A DNA stretch of 64,000 bases from Nitrospirillum iridis (GCF_014205765.1 NZ_JACIIZ010000019.1:1-64000); one strand, 5' to 3'; shown: positions 44,105-53,174, counted from the stretch's first letter. The notes: a model not told the origin generated them from the letters alone. Translations and numbers: made by a program.

Positions 44105-44527
44105 TTACTTGCGTTCGCGGACCGGGTAGTCGACGCCGTCGACCACTTCCCAGCTGCCATCGGTCTGACGGCAGATGAAGCCCGTCTGATGACGGAACAG
44201 CTGGCCCTGGAACACCACGGAATGGAACTCGCGACACGGACGGTTCTTGGCGTCGAAGCCGTCGCGCAACATCTTCACCGTGCCCTGGCGGCCGGTCTGC
44301 GGATTGGTCCAGATCACCGTTTCCTGCAGGGGTTTGCCCGTGGCCTCTTTCAGCGCCGTCTGCAGGGAGGCCAGGTCGCTGGCGTCCAGCACGATGTCCG
44401 TGGGCGGCGGCTTGGGTGCCTCCACCGGCGGCGGCGCGGGCGGCGCCACGGGCTTTTCCTCAGGCTTGGCGGCGCAACCCGCCAACGCCAGGAGCATCAG
44501 CCCCGCGACCGACAGCTTCATCTTCAT
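44105..44527 (-). CDS. Lipoprotein with surface-antigen (17-kDa/RT0821-like) domain
   Basis: A 140-residue lipoprotein. The lipobox LAGC (MLLALAGCAAKPEEKP) gives a lipidated Cys at about residue 18. A Pro-rich spacer follows, then the conserved domain with VIWTNPQTGRQGTVKM, PCREFHSVVFQGQ and GFICRQTDGSWEVV, which fits the RT0821/Lpp0805-type outer-membrane surface antigen domain. The two Cys in CREF and FICR could pair. Its role is unknown, probably envelope structure. It lies upstream of the beta-lactamase-like gene on the same strand, with a gap of 125 bases. Confidence 0.82.
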   Translation of the reverse strand: MKMKLSVAGLMLLALAGCAAKPEEKPVAPPAPPPVEAPKPPPTDIVLDASDLASLQTALKEATGKPLQETVIWTNPQTGRQGTVKMLRDGFDAKNRPCREFHSVVFQGQLFRHQTGFICRQTDGSWEVVDGVDYPVRERK

Positions 44528-44725
44528 CCCTTTGGCTCCTGCATCCCCTGGGTGCGTCCCCGAAAATCATCGACGGCGCCCCGATTGAGCGCCCCTTTTG
44601 CCAAAGGTGACGCCCGGCGCGCAATCCCCGCCTAAGCCAGACCCCCGAAAGGCAGGGGAGCCCCCGAAGGACCGAGGCGCCCCCACCCGCATCACTCGGG
44701 CCGGTCGGCATGCGCTCACGGTCCG

Positions 44726-44779
44726 TTGTAAACCCACTGCCCTTCAAATACACAGCTGTCATAGTGGGCCCTGCCCCAC
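44726..44779 (+). promoter_or_regulatory. Candidate promoter and dyad upstream of marR
   Basis: TTGTAA (44726-44731) and TACACA (44749-44754) are spaced by 17 bases and form a plausible sigma-70-type promoter. Downstream, GTGGG...CCCAC (44764-44779) is a dyad that could bind the MarR product. The marR ATG is at 44818. Confidence 0.35.
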
Positions 44780-44817
44780 CCTGCCCAAAATATGCCAGTA
44801 CCGAGGGCCTGCATCGC

Positions 44818-45330
44818 ATGACCGACATAAAGACCGGCGTTAACCCCCTGTTCCTGCGGGAAGAGGAACTGCGGCAGGCGATGGAGATGCTGTTCTACGC
44901 CTACCGCGACTTCACCAAAGAACCCGACACCATGCTGGAGAAGATCGGCCTGGGCCGGGCGCACCACCGCGTCATCTATTTCGTGGGCCGCCATCCGCAC
45001 ATCACCGTGACGGACCTATTGGGCATCCTGCGCATCACCAAGCAGAGCCTGTCGCGCGTGCTGCAGGATCTGGTGCGCGAGGAATACATCGTCCAGCGCC
45101 AAGGCACCCGCGACCGCCGCCAACGGCTGCTGGACCTGACACCCAAGGGGCAGGAGTTGGAACGGCAGCTGTCCGAACCCCAGCGCCAACTGATCGCGCG
45201 GGCCTATCGCCGGGCCGGGGCGGAGGCGGTGGAGGGGTTCCGCAAGGTCATGGTCGGCATCATGGATGACGCCGACCTGGACACGTTCGCGCAGACACGG
45301 CCGGCCGGGGCGGCGCAGGCCAAGCGATAG
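44818..45330 (+). CDS. MarR family transcriptional regulator
   Basis: A 170-residue winged-helix regulator. DNA-binding features: HHRVIYFVGRHPHITVTDLLGILRITKQSLSRVLQDLVREEYIVQRQG in successive pieces (recognition helix near TKQSLSRVL), then the wing RDRRQRLLDLTPKG. ATG 44818 is chosen because the upstream extension is promoter sequence. It is followed 85 bases later by an OmpR-type response regulator and its sensor kinase. This three-gene order is familiar from Rhodospirillales; whether MarR controls the pair is inference. Confidence 0.9.
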   Translation: MTDIKTGVNPLFLREEELRQAMEMLFYAYRDFTKEPDTMLEKIGLGRAHHRVIYFVGRHPHITVTDLLGILRITKQSLSRVLQDLVREEYIVQRQGTRDRRQRLLDLTPKGQELERQLSEPQRQLIARAYRRAGAEAVEGFRKVMVGIMDDADLDTFAQTRPAGAAQAKR

Positions 45331-45415
45331 GACGCCGCCCGGTGTGCGGACCCGCGTGCCCGGTGTGATATGCTGCCGCCCCCGATGCCCCCCACGTCCG
45401 GAAGCGGTTACGGCC

Positions 45416-46114
45416 ATGACGCTGACGCAAGCCCTGCCTGAAGAGCTGCCCCACATCCTGGTGGTCGATGACGATGACCGCCTGCGCGAGGCGCTGCGCC
45501 GCTATCTGTCGCAGAATGGCTTCATCGTTTCCGCGGCGGCGGACGCGGCGGCCGCGCGGCGCATGCTGGCCTCGCTGAACTTCGACCTCATGGTGCTGGA
45601 CGTGCGCATGCCCGGCGAATCGGGGCTGGACCTGACCCGCAGCCTGCGGGCCGACGGCGGCCTCCCCATCCTGCTGCTGACCGCCAACGGACAGCCAGAC
45701 GACCGCATCGCCGGGCTGGAGGCGGGTGCTGACGATTATCTGCCCAAGCCGTTCGAGCCGCGCGAACTGGTGCTGCGCATCACGTCCATCCTGCGCCGCC
45801 TGCCCAAGCCGGCGGTCGCGACGGCGGAGGTGCGCCTGGGCCGCTGGGTGTTCGACGCCGACCGGGAAGAGTTGCGCTCCAGCGATGAGACCGTGCGGCT
45901 GACCAGCGGCGAGGCCAGCCTGCTGCGCACCCTGGCCGCCCAGCCGGGCACGGTGTTCACGCGTGAGGATCTGGGGGGCGCCGGCATCGACAGCAACGCC
46001 CGCGCCATCGACGTGCAGGTCACCCGCCTGCGCCGCAAGATCGAAACCGACCCGCGCCAGCCCCGCTATCTGCAAACCGTGCGGGGGGAAGGCTATGTCC
46101 TACGCCCCGACTGA
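45416..46114 (+). CDS. OmpR/PhoB family response regulator
   Basis: A 232-residue regulator. The receiver domain has the acidic pocket VVDDDDRLR, phospho-acceptor Asp in MVLDVRMPGESG and Lys in PKPFEPREL. The C-terminal winged helix includes LTSGEASLLRTL, NARAIDVQVTRLRRKIE and YLQTVRGEGYVL. Two further DD residues at the front are normal for the family. The cognate sensor kinase follows 42 bases downstream. The signal is unknown. Confidence 0.94.
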   Translation: MTLTQALPEELPHILVVDDDDRLREALRRYLSQNGFIVSAAADAAAARRMLASLNFDLMVLDVRMPGESGLDLTRSLRADGGLPILLLTANGQPDDRIAGLEAGADDYLPKPFEPRELVLRITSILRRLPKPAVATAEVRLGRWVFDADREELRSSDETVRLTSGEASLLRTLAAQPGTVFTREDLGGAGIDSNARAIDVQVTRLRRKIETDPRQPRYLQTVRGEGYVLRPD

Positions 46115-46156
46115 CGCCGGCGGCCCGCCGGAAAGCCAGACAGGAAGGACGACCCC

Positions 46157-47545
46157 ATGAGCCTGGCCCGGGAACAAGGGGCTCCCCCCCGGCGGCAGGG
46201 CCTGGCCCGGCCGCCCCGCCTCGATCCCTTCTGGGTGGTGAAACGCCTGCTGCCCCGCACGCTGTTCGGCCGCTCCCTGCTGATCATCACCACGCCGGTC
46301 ATCCTGGCCCAGGCCATCGCCACCTTCTACTTCTATGACCAGCACTGGGAGCGGGTGACCAACAACCAGGCCTTCGGCGTCGCCGGCGAGATCGCCATGG
46401 TCATCGAGCAGCTGGGCCGCGACCAGACGCCCGAGGATCGGGGCGTGACGTTGGCCATGGTGACCCGCACCACCGACTTGATGGTTACCTTCCAACCGGA
46501 CGAGCGGCTGCCCAACTGGCGCCGCCAGCATCTCTTCGGCATCCTGGAACACACGCTGGGCCGCGCGCTGGATGAGAAGGTGGGCCGCCCCTGGATCATC
46601 GACACCCACGTCGCCCACGAATGGTACGGCATCAATGTGCAACTGCCCGATGGCGTGCTGCACGTCCTGTCCCCGGAGCGCCGGCTGTTCAGCTTCACCA
46701 GCTGGGTCTTCATTTTGTGGATGGCCGGCAGTTCGCTGCTGCTGTTCACCATCGCCATCATGTTCATGCGCAACCAGATCCGCCCCATCCGACGGCTGGC
46801 CATCGCGGCCGAGGCGTTCGGCAAGGGACGCGACACGCCGGCCTTCAAGCCGGAAGGCGCGTCGGAGGTGCGGCAGGCGGCCACCGCCTTCCTGCAAATG
46901 CGCGAACGCATCCAGCGCCAGATCAGCCAGCGCACCGAGATGCTGGCCGGTGTCAGCCACGACCTGCGAACGCCGCTGACCCGCATGCGCCTGCAACTGG
47001 CCATGCTGCCCGAGGCGCAGGAGGTGGAGGAGTTGAAGGCCGACGTGACCGAGATGGAGGGAATGATCGAGGCCTACCTGGCCTTCGCCCGGGGGGAAGG
47101 GGCGGAACCGCCCGCCCCGACCGACGTCGGCGCCCTGCTGTCCGACGTGGTGGCCAACGCCCGGCGCGAAGGACGGCGTGTGGAGTTGACCCTGCCCGAG
47201 ATGGCCATCGTCGTGCCCCTGCGCGCCAACGACTTCCGCCGCTGCGTCGCCAACCTGGTGGGCAACGCCGTGCGCTATGCCGGTCGCGCCTGGGTCACCC
47301 TGCAGCGACAGGGCGGCCACCTCTACGTCCTGATCGACGACGATGGGCCGGGCATTCCCGTCGACATGCGGGAAGACGTGTTCCGCCCCTTCCATCGCCT
47401 GGACGGATCGCGCAACCAGGCCACGGGCGGCGTCGGCCTGGGCCTGGGCATCGCCCGTGACATCGCCAACCGCCATGGCGGCAACGTCCTGCTGGAAGAC
47501 AGCCCGCGAGGGGGCCTGCGCGCGGTGATCCGACTGCCTGTTTAG
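46157..47545 (+). CDS. EnvZ-like sensor histidine kinase
   Basis: A 462-residue inner-membrane kinase. Membrane helices at about 39-59 and 178-202 flank a periplasmic region of about 120 residues. Then come HAMP (RNQIRPIRRLAIAAEAFGKG), the H-box SHDLRTPLTRMRLQL with the phospho-His near residue 270, the N-box CVANLVGNAVRYA, G1 DDDGPGIP and G2 GVGLGLGIARDI. It phosphorylates the response regulator encoded just upstream. The cytoplasmic N-terminus before the first helix is longer than in E. coli EnvZ. Confidence 0.94.
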   Translation: MSLAREQGAPPRRQGLARPPRLDPFWVVKRLLPRTLFGRSLLIITTPVILAQAIATFYFYDQHWERVTNNQAFGVAGEIAMVIEQLGRDQTPEDRGVTLAMVTRTTDLMVTFQPDERLPNWRRQHLFGILEHTLGRALDEKVGRPWIIDTHVAHEWYGINVQLPDGVLHVLSPERRLFSFTSWVFILWMAGSSLLLFTIAIMFMRNQIRPIRRLAIAAEAFGKGRDTPAFKPEGASEVRQAATAFLQMRERIQRQISQRTEMLAGVSHDLRTPLTRMRLQLAMLPEAQEVEELKADVTEMEGMIEAYLAFARGEGAEPPAPTDVGALLSDVVANARREGRRVELTLPEMAIVVPLRANDFRRCVANLVGNAVRYAGRAWVTLQRQGGHLYVLIDDDGPGIPVDMREDVFRPFHRLDGSRNQATGGVGLGLGIARDIANRHGGNVLLEDSPRGGLRAVIRLPV

Positions 47546-47732
47546 GGCGATTGACGAGCCATGGCGCCGTCGGCCCTTCCGGGCCGTCCCTCGACGGGCC
47601 TGGCAACACCCTGGGGGCGCGTCAACGACCTGGATCAACCACCCGCCACGGCGACCGGCGTGCCTGCCTTGTGCGCAAGGCGCGTTGACTTGATCGCCAC
47701 CCCTCCAGAAAGTGCCCCCAAGGATAGGGGGC

Positions 47733-48155
47733 ATGACACCACGCACCGCACATGACCGGCTGGAACGGGCGCGCCGCCAAGGCGGGCGTCGCCTGTTCAC
47801 GTGGCTGACGCTGGCGCTGCTGGCCATCGAGGTGATGGCCGCCGGCCTGCTTCCCCTCCGGCCGCAAGCGGGGCAAGCCGACACCGAAGCCACCTACATC
47901 CTCTGCGGCCCCGCGTCACCGGCGGGCGGGCAGAAGGGCGGCGATCCCTCCCGCCAGGGATCGGGGGGCCATGCCCCGGTCCTCTGCGCCTACTGCCTGC
48001 CGTTCCTGCACGGCGGCCTGGACCTGCCGCCCGTCATCGTCCTGCCGCCGCCGCGTCTCGTCGGCCGGCTGGCCCTGGGGGATACCGACAGCCGCGCGAC
48101 GGTGGCGACGCATCGTCAAGCCGCCTACCCGCGCGGCCCACCGCTCCCCGCCTGA
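47733..48155 (+). CDS. DUF2946 family protein (copper-associated)
   Basis: A 140-residue protein. One hydrophobic segment (about 26-46) would anchor or export it. Cysteines are placed as in DUF2946: one in TYILCGP and a CxxC in VLCAYCLPFLHGG, with nearby His. The family is often encoded next to copper-related TonB receptors, as here, and the Cys/His cluster suggests metal binding (inference). ATG 47733 with AAGGATAGGGG upstream is preferred to GTG 47712. The receptor gene follows 181 bases later. Confidence 0.8.
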   Translation: MTPRTAHDRLERARRQGGRRLFTWLTLALLAIEVMAAGLLPLRPQAGQADTEATYILCGPASPAGGQKGGDPSRQGSGGHAPVLCAYCLPFLHGGLDLPPVIVLPPPRLVGRLALGDTDSRATVATHRQAAYPRGPPLPA

Positions 48156-48336
48156 TCCCACCATCGTCACGCCGTGACGCCCCCCGCCTTCACGGGAAGG
48201 CCCGGATGGGCGCACGGACCATCGCATCCCCGCGACCCTCACCGGGTCCGGCGCGCGGGCTTGCGCCCTCGGCGGCCCGGCTACACGGACGGCCGCGCCG
48301 CGCGCATGCCGCCGCCCTTTCGGATTGGTCTGGACC

Positions 48337-50592
48337 ATGTCTTCCTTCACCCCCCGCCCCCAGGAGGGGCGCATCCCCCCATTCCGCCGCCGCCTGGCCC
48401 GCACGTCGGCCCTGGCGCTGATGGCCGGCACACTGCCCTGGCTGCCGACCGTGGCATACGGCCAACAAGACGCGGCCGACGCGAAAGCGCCTGTGGTCGC
48501 CCTGCCGGCCATCGACGTGGACAAGGACTTCGTCCCCGGTGGCATGTCCGTTCCCCCGGTCGACGGTCACCTGGGCCGCCAGGCCATCGCCGACCGCCGC
48601 ACCGGCACCCCCGACACCGCCGCCCTGTTGTCCGGGCTGCCGGGCATGGCGCTGCAGGGCGCGGGCGGCATCTCCAGCCTGCCTGTGATCCGGGGCCTGG
48701 GCGACGACCGGGTGCTGACCCTGGTCAACAACGTGCCCATCACCGCCTCCTGCCCCAACCACATGAACCCAGCGCTGTCCTACATCGCACCGGGCGACGT
48801 GGGGGCCATCGACGTCCTGGCCGGCGTGACGCCCGTCAGCCGTGGTGGCGACAACATCGGCGGCACCATCGCCGTGACCACGCCGGATCCCCAATTCGCC
48901 GGGGAAGGCCAGGGCCTAGCGGTGCATGGCGACGCCTCCACCGCCTTCCGCAGCGTCAACAACGGCACGACCGTGGGCGGCCACCTGTCCGCCGCGACCG
49001 ACCGCTATGTCGTCAGCTATGCCGGATCGTGGAGCCGGGGCGATGACTACGACCGCGGGGGCGACGGCAAAAGCGTCAACTCCACCCTGTTCGAAACCCA
49101 AAGCCACGCGCTCAGCCTGGCGGCCCGGGTGGGCGAGGACGGCGTGCTGGAGGTGCGGGGCGGCGTGCAGGTCACGCCCTATGAGGGCTTCGCCAACCAG
49201 CGCATGGACATGACCGACAACCGGGGCACCTCGGTCGACGCTCACTACAAGGCCGGCTTCGCCTGGGGCCGCCTTGACGCCACCGCCTATTGGCAGCATG
49301 TGCGCCACGCCATGAACTTCCTGGCGGACAAGGGCGGATATGACGACGGCGGCATGCCGATGAACACCCGGTCGAACGCCGACGGCTACACGGTGAAGGC
49401 CGACATACCGCTGAGCGCGGCCGACACGCTGCGCGTGGGCAATGAGTTCCACCATTACGCCCTGGACGATTGGTGGCCACCGGTCGGCGGCATGATGGCC
49501 ATGATGATGGGACCCAACACCTTCCACACCATCAATGGCGGGACGCGCGACCGCCTGGGCACCTATGTCGAATGGGAACGGACCTGGGGCGGCGGCTGGA
49601 GTAGCCTGGCGGGCCTGCGCAACGACACGGTGTGGACCGGCACGGGCACCGTGTCGGGATACAACGCCAGCTACGCCAAGGACGCGGCCGCCTTCAACGC
49701 GCGAGACCGGTCCCGCACGGACGCGAATGTCGATGCCACCGCCGAACTGCGCTACGCCGTCGGCGACCAGGCCACCGTCGACCTGGGCTACGCCCGCAAG
49801 AGCCGCAGCCCCAACCTCTATGAGCGCTACGCCTGGTCCACCGGCAACATGGCCAGCAGCATGATCACCTGGAACGGTGACGGGAATTTCTATGTCGGCA
49901 ATCCGGACCTGAAGCCCGAAGTCGCCAACACCGTCAGCACGTCGCTTAGCTGGCACGCGGCCACGGCCGCCGACGGGGAAGGCGCCACCCCGCCCCCGGC
50001 GTGGGAGGTGCGCCTGACCCCGTATTACAGCTATATCGAGGATTACATCAGCCAGCGCCGGCTGGGCACCGTGGTCTCCAACGGCGTTTCCTTCGCCAAG
50101 GTCATGTTCGCCAACCGCGACGCCCGGACCTACGGCGTGGACCTGTCAGGCCGGGCCACGGTCTGGCGCGACGCGGACCTTGGCGTCCTCGGCGTCAGCG
50201 GTTCGCTGGGCTGGGTTCGGGGACAGACGGTGTCGGACGACGACGGCCTCTACCACATGATGCCCCTGAACGGACGGATCGGCGTGGAGCACACGCTGGG
50301 CGGCTGGCACGGCGCGGTGGACGTGCAAATGGTCGACGCCAAGACAAAGGTCGACCACCTGCTGAACGAGCCGACAACCCCGGGCTACACCCTGGTCAAC
50401 CTGCGCGGCAGCTACAGCTGGGGCAACATCCGCGTCGATGTCGCCATCGAGAACCTGATGGACAAGGCCTATGCCCTGCCCTTGGGTGGCATCGATTATG
50501 GCGACTGGCAGGCCGGCAACCACACCACACCGCTGGGCTCCCTGCCCGGCCCCGGCCGGTCCTTCAACGCCGGCCTGACCGTGGCGTTCTGA
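48337..50592 (+). CDS. TonB-dependent copper receptor, OprC-like
   Basis: A 751-residue outer-membrane receptor with signal peptide ending near AYG/QQD. The plug has IRGLGDDRVLTLVNNVPI. Two metal motifs match those described for Pseudomonas aeruginosa OprC: CPNHM at about 139-143 (CxxxM) and HAM at about 324-326 (HxM), so the plug and a barrel loop can jointly bind copper. Met-rich GGMMAMMMGP occurs in an outer loop region. The barrel ends GPGRSFNAGLTVAF, with the terminal aromatic typical for BAM recognition. It likely imports copper ions using energy from the TonB encoded two bases downstream. Confidence 0.9.
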   Translation: MSSFTPRPQEGRIPPFRRRLARTSALALMAGTLPWLPTVAYGQQDAADAKAPVVALPAIDVDKDFVPGGMSVPPVDGHLGRQAIADRRTGTPDTAALLSGLPGMALQGAGGISSLPVIRGLGDDRVLTLVNNVPITASCPNHMNPALSYIAPGDVGAIDVLAGVTPVSRGGDNIGGTIAVTTPDPQFAGEGQGLAVHGDASTAFRSVNNGTTVGGHLSAATDRYVVSYAGSWSRGDDYDRGGDGKSVNSTLFETQSHALSLAARVGEDGVLEVRGGVQVTPYEGFANQRMDMTDNRGTSVDAHYKAGFAWGRLDATAYWQHVRHAMNFLADKGGYDDGGMPMNTRSNADGYTVKADIPLSAADTLRVGNEFHHYALDDWWPPVGGMMAMMMGPNTFHTINGGTRDRLGTYVEWERTWGGGWSSLAGLRNDTVWTGTGTVSGYNASYAKDAAAFNARDRSRTDANVDATAELRYAVGDQATVDLGYARKSRSPNLYERYAWSTGNMASSMITWNGDGNFYVGNPDLKPEVANTVSTSLSWHAATAADGEGATPPPAWEVRLTPYYSYIEDYISQRRLGTVVSNGVSFAKVMFANRDARTYGVDLSGRATVWRDADLGVLGVSGSLGWVRGQTVSDDDGLYHMMPLNGRIGVEHTLGGWHGAVDVQMVDAKTKVDHLLNEPTTPGYTLVNLRGSYSWGNIRVDVAIENLMDKAYALPLGGIDYGDWQAGNHTTPLGSLPGPGRSFNAGLTVAF

Positions 50593-50593
50593 C

Positions 50594-51328
50594 ATGGGGG
50601 GCAAGACCGCCCCGTCCGGGACGACGCCGGGCGTCAGCGACGGCTTCCGGCCGGCCGCGTACGGCCGGGCCATGCGTCCCCGGACGGGCGCGGTCTTCGC
50701 CGCCCTTCTGACGCTGGCCATCCAGGCCACCTTGGTCGCCTGGGTGGCCCGCTTGCCGGGCGCGCATCGGCCCGGACAGGAGCGGGGCGTCATGGTGACG
50801 GCCCGGCTGCTGGCCCCTGACCGCCCCGTGCCACGGCCAGACGGGGCGGCACCGCCCAGGCGGCCGGCACCCGCCCCAGCGCCCCGCTTCCGGCGCCCGG
50901 CCCAACCGGTCCGGACACCCGCGTCCGCGGTGCCCACCATGGCGCCGGCGGCGGCCGAAACCACCGCACCCAGCCCGCCGCCGGACGTTGTCTCGGACGT
51001 TCCGGCGACCATCCCCGCCCTGCCATCCATGAGCCACGCGGGTCCCCCGCCACCGGATCTGATCGAGACCTACAGCCGGTCGGTATGGCTGGCGCTGGCT
51101 CGTCATCGGCCACCCGGCATCGCCGCCGCCGGCACGGTGGTGCTATTGATTTCGGTGGCGGCCGATGGCCAGGTGCGGCAGGCGATGATCCAGACATCCA
51201 GCGGAAGCGACCTGCTGGACGGCGTGGCGCTTCAGGCGGTCATGGACACGGGGCGGCTGCCGCCACCGCCAGAGGCCTTGCTGACGGGCGGCCAGTTCAC
51301 CTTCACCGTGCCTTTCCGGTTTCGATAG
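50594..51328 (+). CDS. tonB: TonB family energy transducer
   Basis: A 244-residue TonB-type protein. One N-terminal membrane helix (about 32-50) is followed by a very Pro/Ala-rich periplasmic spacer (about 75-150) and a C-terminal TonB domain with TYSRSVWLALARHRPPG, AGTVVLLISVAADGQV, SSGSDLLDGVALQAV and TFTVPFRFR. It starts two bases after the receptor's stop, so it is probably dedicated to that receptor. No exbB/exbD are in this window, so it must borrow these from elsewhere. ATG 50594 is used; ATG 50672 (MRPRTGAV) is an alternative. Confidence 0.88.
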   Translation: MGGKTAPSGTTPGVSDGFRPAAYGRAMRPRTGAVFAALLTLAIQATLVAWVARLPGAHRPGQERGVMVTARLLAPDRPVPRPDGAAPPRRPAPAPAPRFRRPAQPVRTPASAVPTMAPAAAETTAPSPPPDVVSDVPATIPALPSMSHAGPPPPDLIETYSRSVWLALARHRPPGIAAAGTVVLLISVAADGQVRQAMIQTSSGSDLLDGVALQAVMDTGRLPPPPEALLTGGQFTFTVPFRFR

Positions 51329-51345
51329 CCGCCTGGGACGGGCGT

Positions 51346-51573
51346 TCAGGCGACGATGTCGAGCAGCCGCTTGCTGTTCTCATCCACCGTCTTGGCCACC
51401 TGGGTCATGGCCTTGAAGGTCAGGGCGTCGCTGCTGAGGCTGACCACGTCGGTGGGGTTGATGTCGCCCTGGCTGGAGGCGATGGACACGGCATCCTGGC
51501 TGACCCGGGCGCTGCTGGTCTGCAGGCCGGCGGCCACGGTGGCGTAGGGGTTGGGGGCGGAGATGCTGGTCAT
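51346..51573 (-). CDS. Small flagellar rod/hook-like protein, 75 residues
   Basis: The protein begins SISAPNPYATVAAGLQTSSARVSQDAVSIAS in spirit of the N-terminal coil of flagellar axial proteins, and ends VVSLSSDALTFKAMTQVAKTVDENSKRLLDIVA, which resembles the C-terminal helix of FlgC/FlgE/FlgG-type proteins. The central domain of those proteins is missing. Such mini-axial proteins occur singly in several alphaproteobacteria. No flagellar gene is nearby. The function is unknown. Confidence 0.6.
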   Translation of the reverse strand: MTSISAPNPYATVAAGLQTSSARVSQDAVSIASSQGDINPTDVVSLSSDALTFKAMTQVAKTVDENSKRLLDIVA

Positions 51574-51632
51574 GTCCGGAATATAGCACCGTGGCAGGGC
51601 GTGGCACAGGGGGGTACCTGAAAGCGCGCCCC

Positions 51633-52148
51633 TCAGTTCTGCGGCGGCACCACCAGCACAGTGACCGTGGCGGCCGGACTGTTGGACAACTGCAACACAT
51701 AGGTGCCGGCGGCCAAGCCGAAATCCACCACCTTGTGGATACCGGAACAGTTGGGGCCATGCTTGTGGCTGGTGGAGTCCAGCGATTTTCCATCCATGAC
51801 CACGTCAACCCAGGCCGTGCCGTCCAGCGCGACGCGGTAGGGGCCGGCCATGGGCACGGTGAAGGACACCGTGCCGGCATAGGTCTTGTCCGCCGCCGGC
51901 TTCGGCGGGTTGACGGCCAAGGCCACCCCCTCCTTGGGCGCCAGGGTCACCCGTGCCGGCGAGCCCGGCGCGATCGAGGGCGCCGCCGCGGAACCGGTGG
52001 CGGCGGTCACCGGCACGGCCGCCAGGCGCCAGGCCTTCAGGTCGGCCGGCCATTCCACCGCCACGCCCTTGCACGACGGATCAGCACCCTGGGCCCACGC
52101 CGGCGCCGCGAGCGTCATCACCACCATCGCCAATACCACACCGCGCAT
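51633..52148 (-). CDS. Secreted protein with a HKHGPNC motif, possibly metal-binding
   Basis: A 171-residue exported protein: signal peptide MRGVVLAMVVMTLAAPAWA, then a beta-rich body. The most distinctive part is DSTSHKHGPNCSGIHKVVDF near the C-terminus, with His and Cys spaced to hold a metal ion, followed by AAGTYVLQLSNSP. I recall similar proteins of unknown function but no named family. ATG 52148 is chosen for its AGAAGG site; ATGs at 52154 and 52172 are possible. It lies next to the copper-uptake genes but on the other strand, with its own palindromic operator upstream. Confidence 0.65.
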   Translation of the reverse strand: MRGVVLAMVVMTLAAPAWAQGADPSCKGVAVEWPADLKAWRLAAVPVTAATGSAAAPSIAPGSPARVTLAPKEGVALAVNPPKPAADKTYAGTVSFTVPMAGPYRVALDGTAWVDVVMDGKSLDSTSHKHGPNCSGIHKVVDFGLAAGTYVLQLSNSPAATVTVLVVPPQN

Positions 52149-52174
52149 GACCATCCCCTTCTCCCGCGCCATAT

Positions 52175-52198
52175 CGCTATATCCAGTCAGATATAGCG
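52175..52198 (-). promoter_or_regulatory. 24-base perfect dyad upstream of the HKHGPNC protein gene
   Basis: CGCTATATC and GATATAGCG are perfect 9-bp arms around a CAGTCA spacer, 27 bases upstream of the start at 52148. The TATATC/GATATA core resembles ArsR- or MarR-type operators (inference). The divergent gene at 52374 might share it. Confidence 0.5.
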
Positions 52199-52373
52199 TG
52201 CGCGCTGTGACCCACGGCAAGGAAATCGCGCGCCGTCGCACCGCGACAAGCGGTGTGGCCCCGAAAATTAACCGCCAAGCGGCCCTGTCGTCGCCGCAAT
52301 CTCAATCTTAAGTAAAAGGACGGCCGATGGGGGCCGCGAGTGGACCGAACGGGGGATATCTTTGGGTGTAAGG

Positions 52374-53174
52374 ATGCATTGGCGGGCGGCGCTGGCCGTC
52401 CTGGCCTTGTTGGCGGCGGGCACTGCCCGGGCCCAGACGGGGGAAAAGGCCGCGACGGATCAGTCGGCGGGGCTGGCAGCCCCCCAAACGGCACCCGACC
52501 CGCCGGTCGAGGCGGTGCCGGAAATGGTGGTCACCTCGCGTGAGCAGTTCGGCAAGACCTCCTACGCCAAGCTGGCCGAAGCGCTGAAGGTGCTGGACCA
52601 CATGGAGAACGCCAGCGGTCATCATTTGCGCATGGTCTTCAAGGTGGAACTGGGCAAGGACAAGTCCGGCCCCCTGCCCGTCCAACTGTGGGCCGTCTAC
52701 AACGGGAAGGAGGAAGCCATCGAATCCACCCCCGACGGCTATTTCTACATCCCCTACCGCAGCGATTGGGAAGCCGCCGACGCGAAGCTGGTCAGCAACC
52801 AGGCCAAGGGCGCGTTGCGGGCCACGGTGATGCTGGAAGTGCTGCCCACCGCAGGCCAGCCCGTCGCCTATGCCGAATTGCGCCAGGGCGCCCAGGTGCT
52901 GGATCGGGCGATCGAGGAATTCGTCGGCCCGGTCATGGGCTTCTTCGTGCCCAGCATCGACCAGTTGGATTTCATGTGTGAGCCCCGGGAGCATTGCCGC
53001 GTCAACGCCGCCCTGACCACGGGCGAGGTGCTGGAGGCCGACGACAAGGGCCGTCCCCTCCTGGAATTCGGCCGCAAGATGGACCGCCGCAACCCCGCGC
53101 TCAGCCTGGCCGCCACCGGCGAGGACGGCGCCCCCGCCCGCCTGTACGCCCAGCCGGAGCTGCACATTTTCTGA
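52374..53174 (+). CDS. Secreted hypothetical protein, 266 residues
   Basis: No family recognised. It has a signal peptide (HWRAALAVLALLAAGTARA) and an acidic/neutral mature part. Notable segments: EMVVTSREQFGKTSYAKLAEALKVL, GHHLRMVFKVEL, and DGYFYIPYRSDW. Two Cys in FMCEPREHCRVN probably form a disulfide. The globular body suggests a periplasmic beta-rich protein. The ATG has AAGG directly upstream. It ends next to the terminator shared with the converging beta-glucosidase gene. Confidence 0.65.
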   Translation: MHWRAALAVLALLAAGTARAQTGEKAATDQSAGLAAPQTAPDPPVEAVPEMVVTSREQFGKTSYAKLAEALKVLDHMENASGHHLRMVFKVELGKDKSGPLPVQLWAVYNGKEEAIESTPDGYFYIPYRSDWEAADAKLVSNQAKGALRATVMLEVLPTAGQPVAYAELRQGAQVLDRAIEEFVGPVMGFFVPSIDQLDFMCEPREHCRVNAALTTGEVLEADDKGRPLLEFGRKMDRRNPALSLAATGEDGAPARLYAQPELHIF

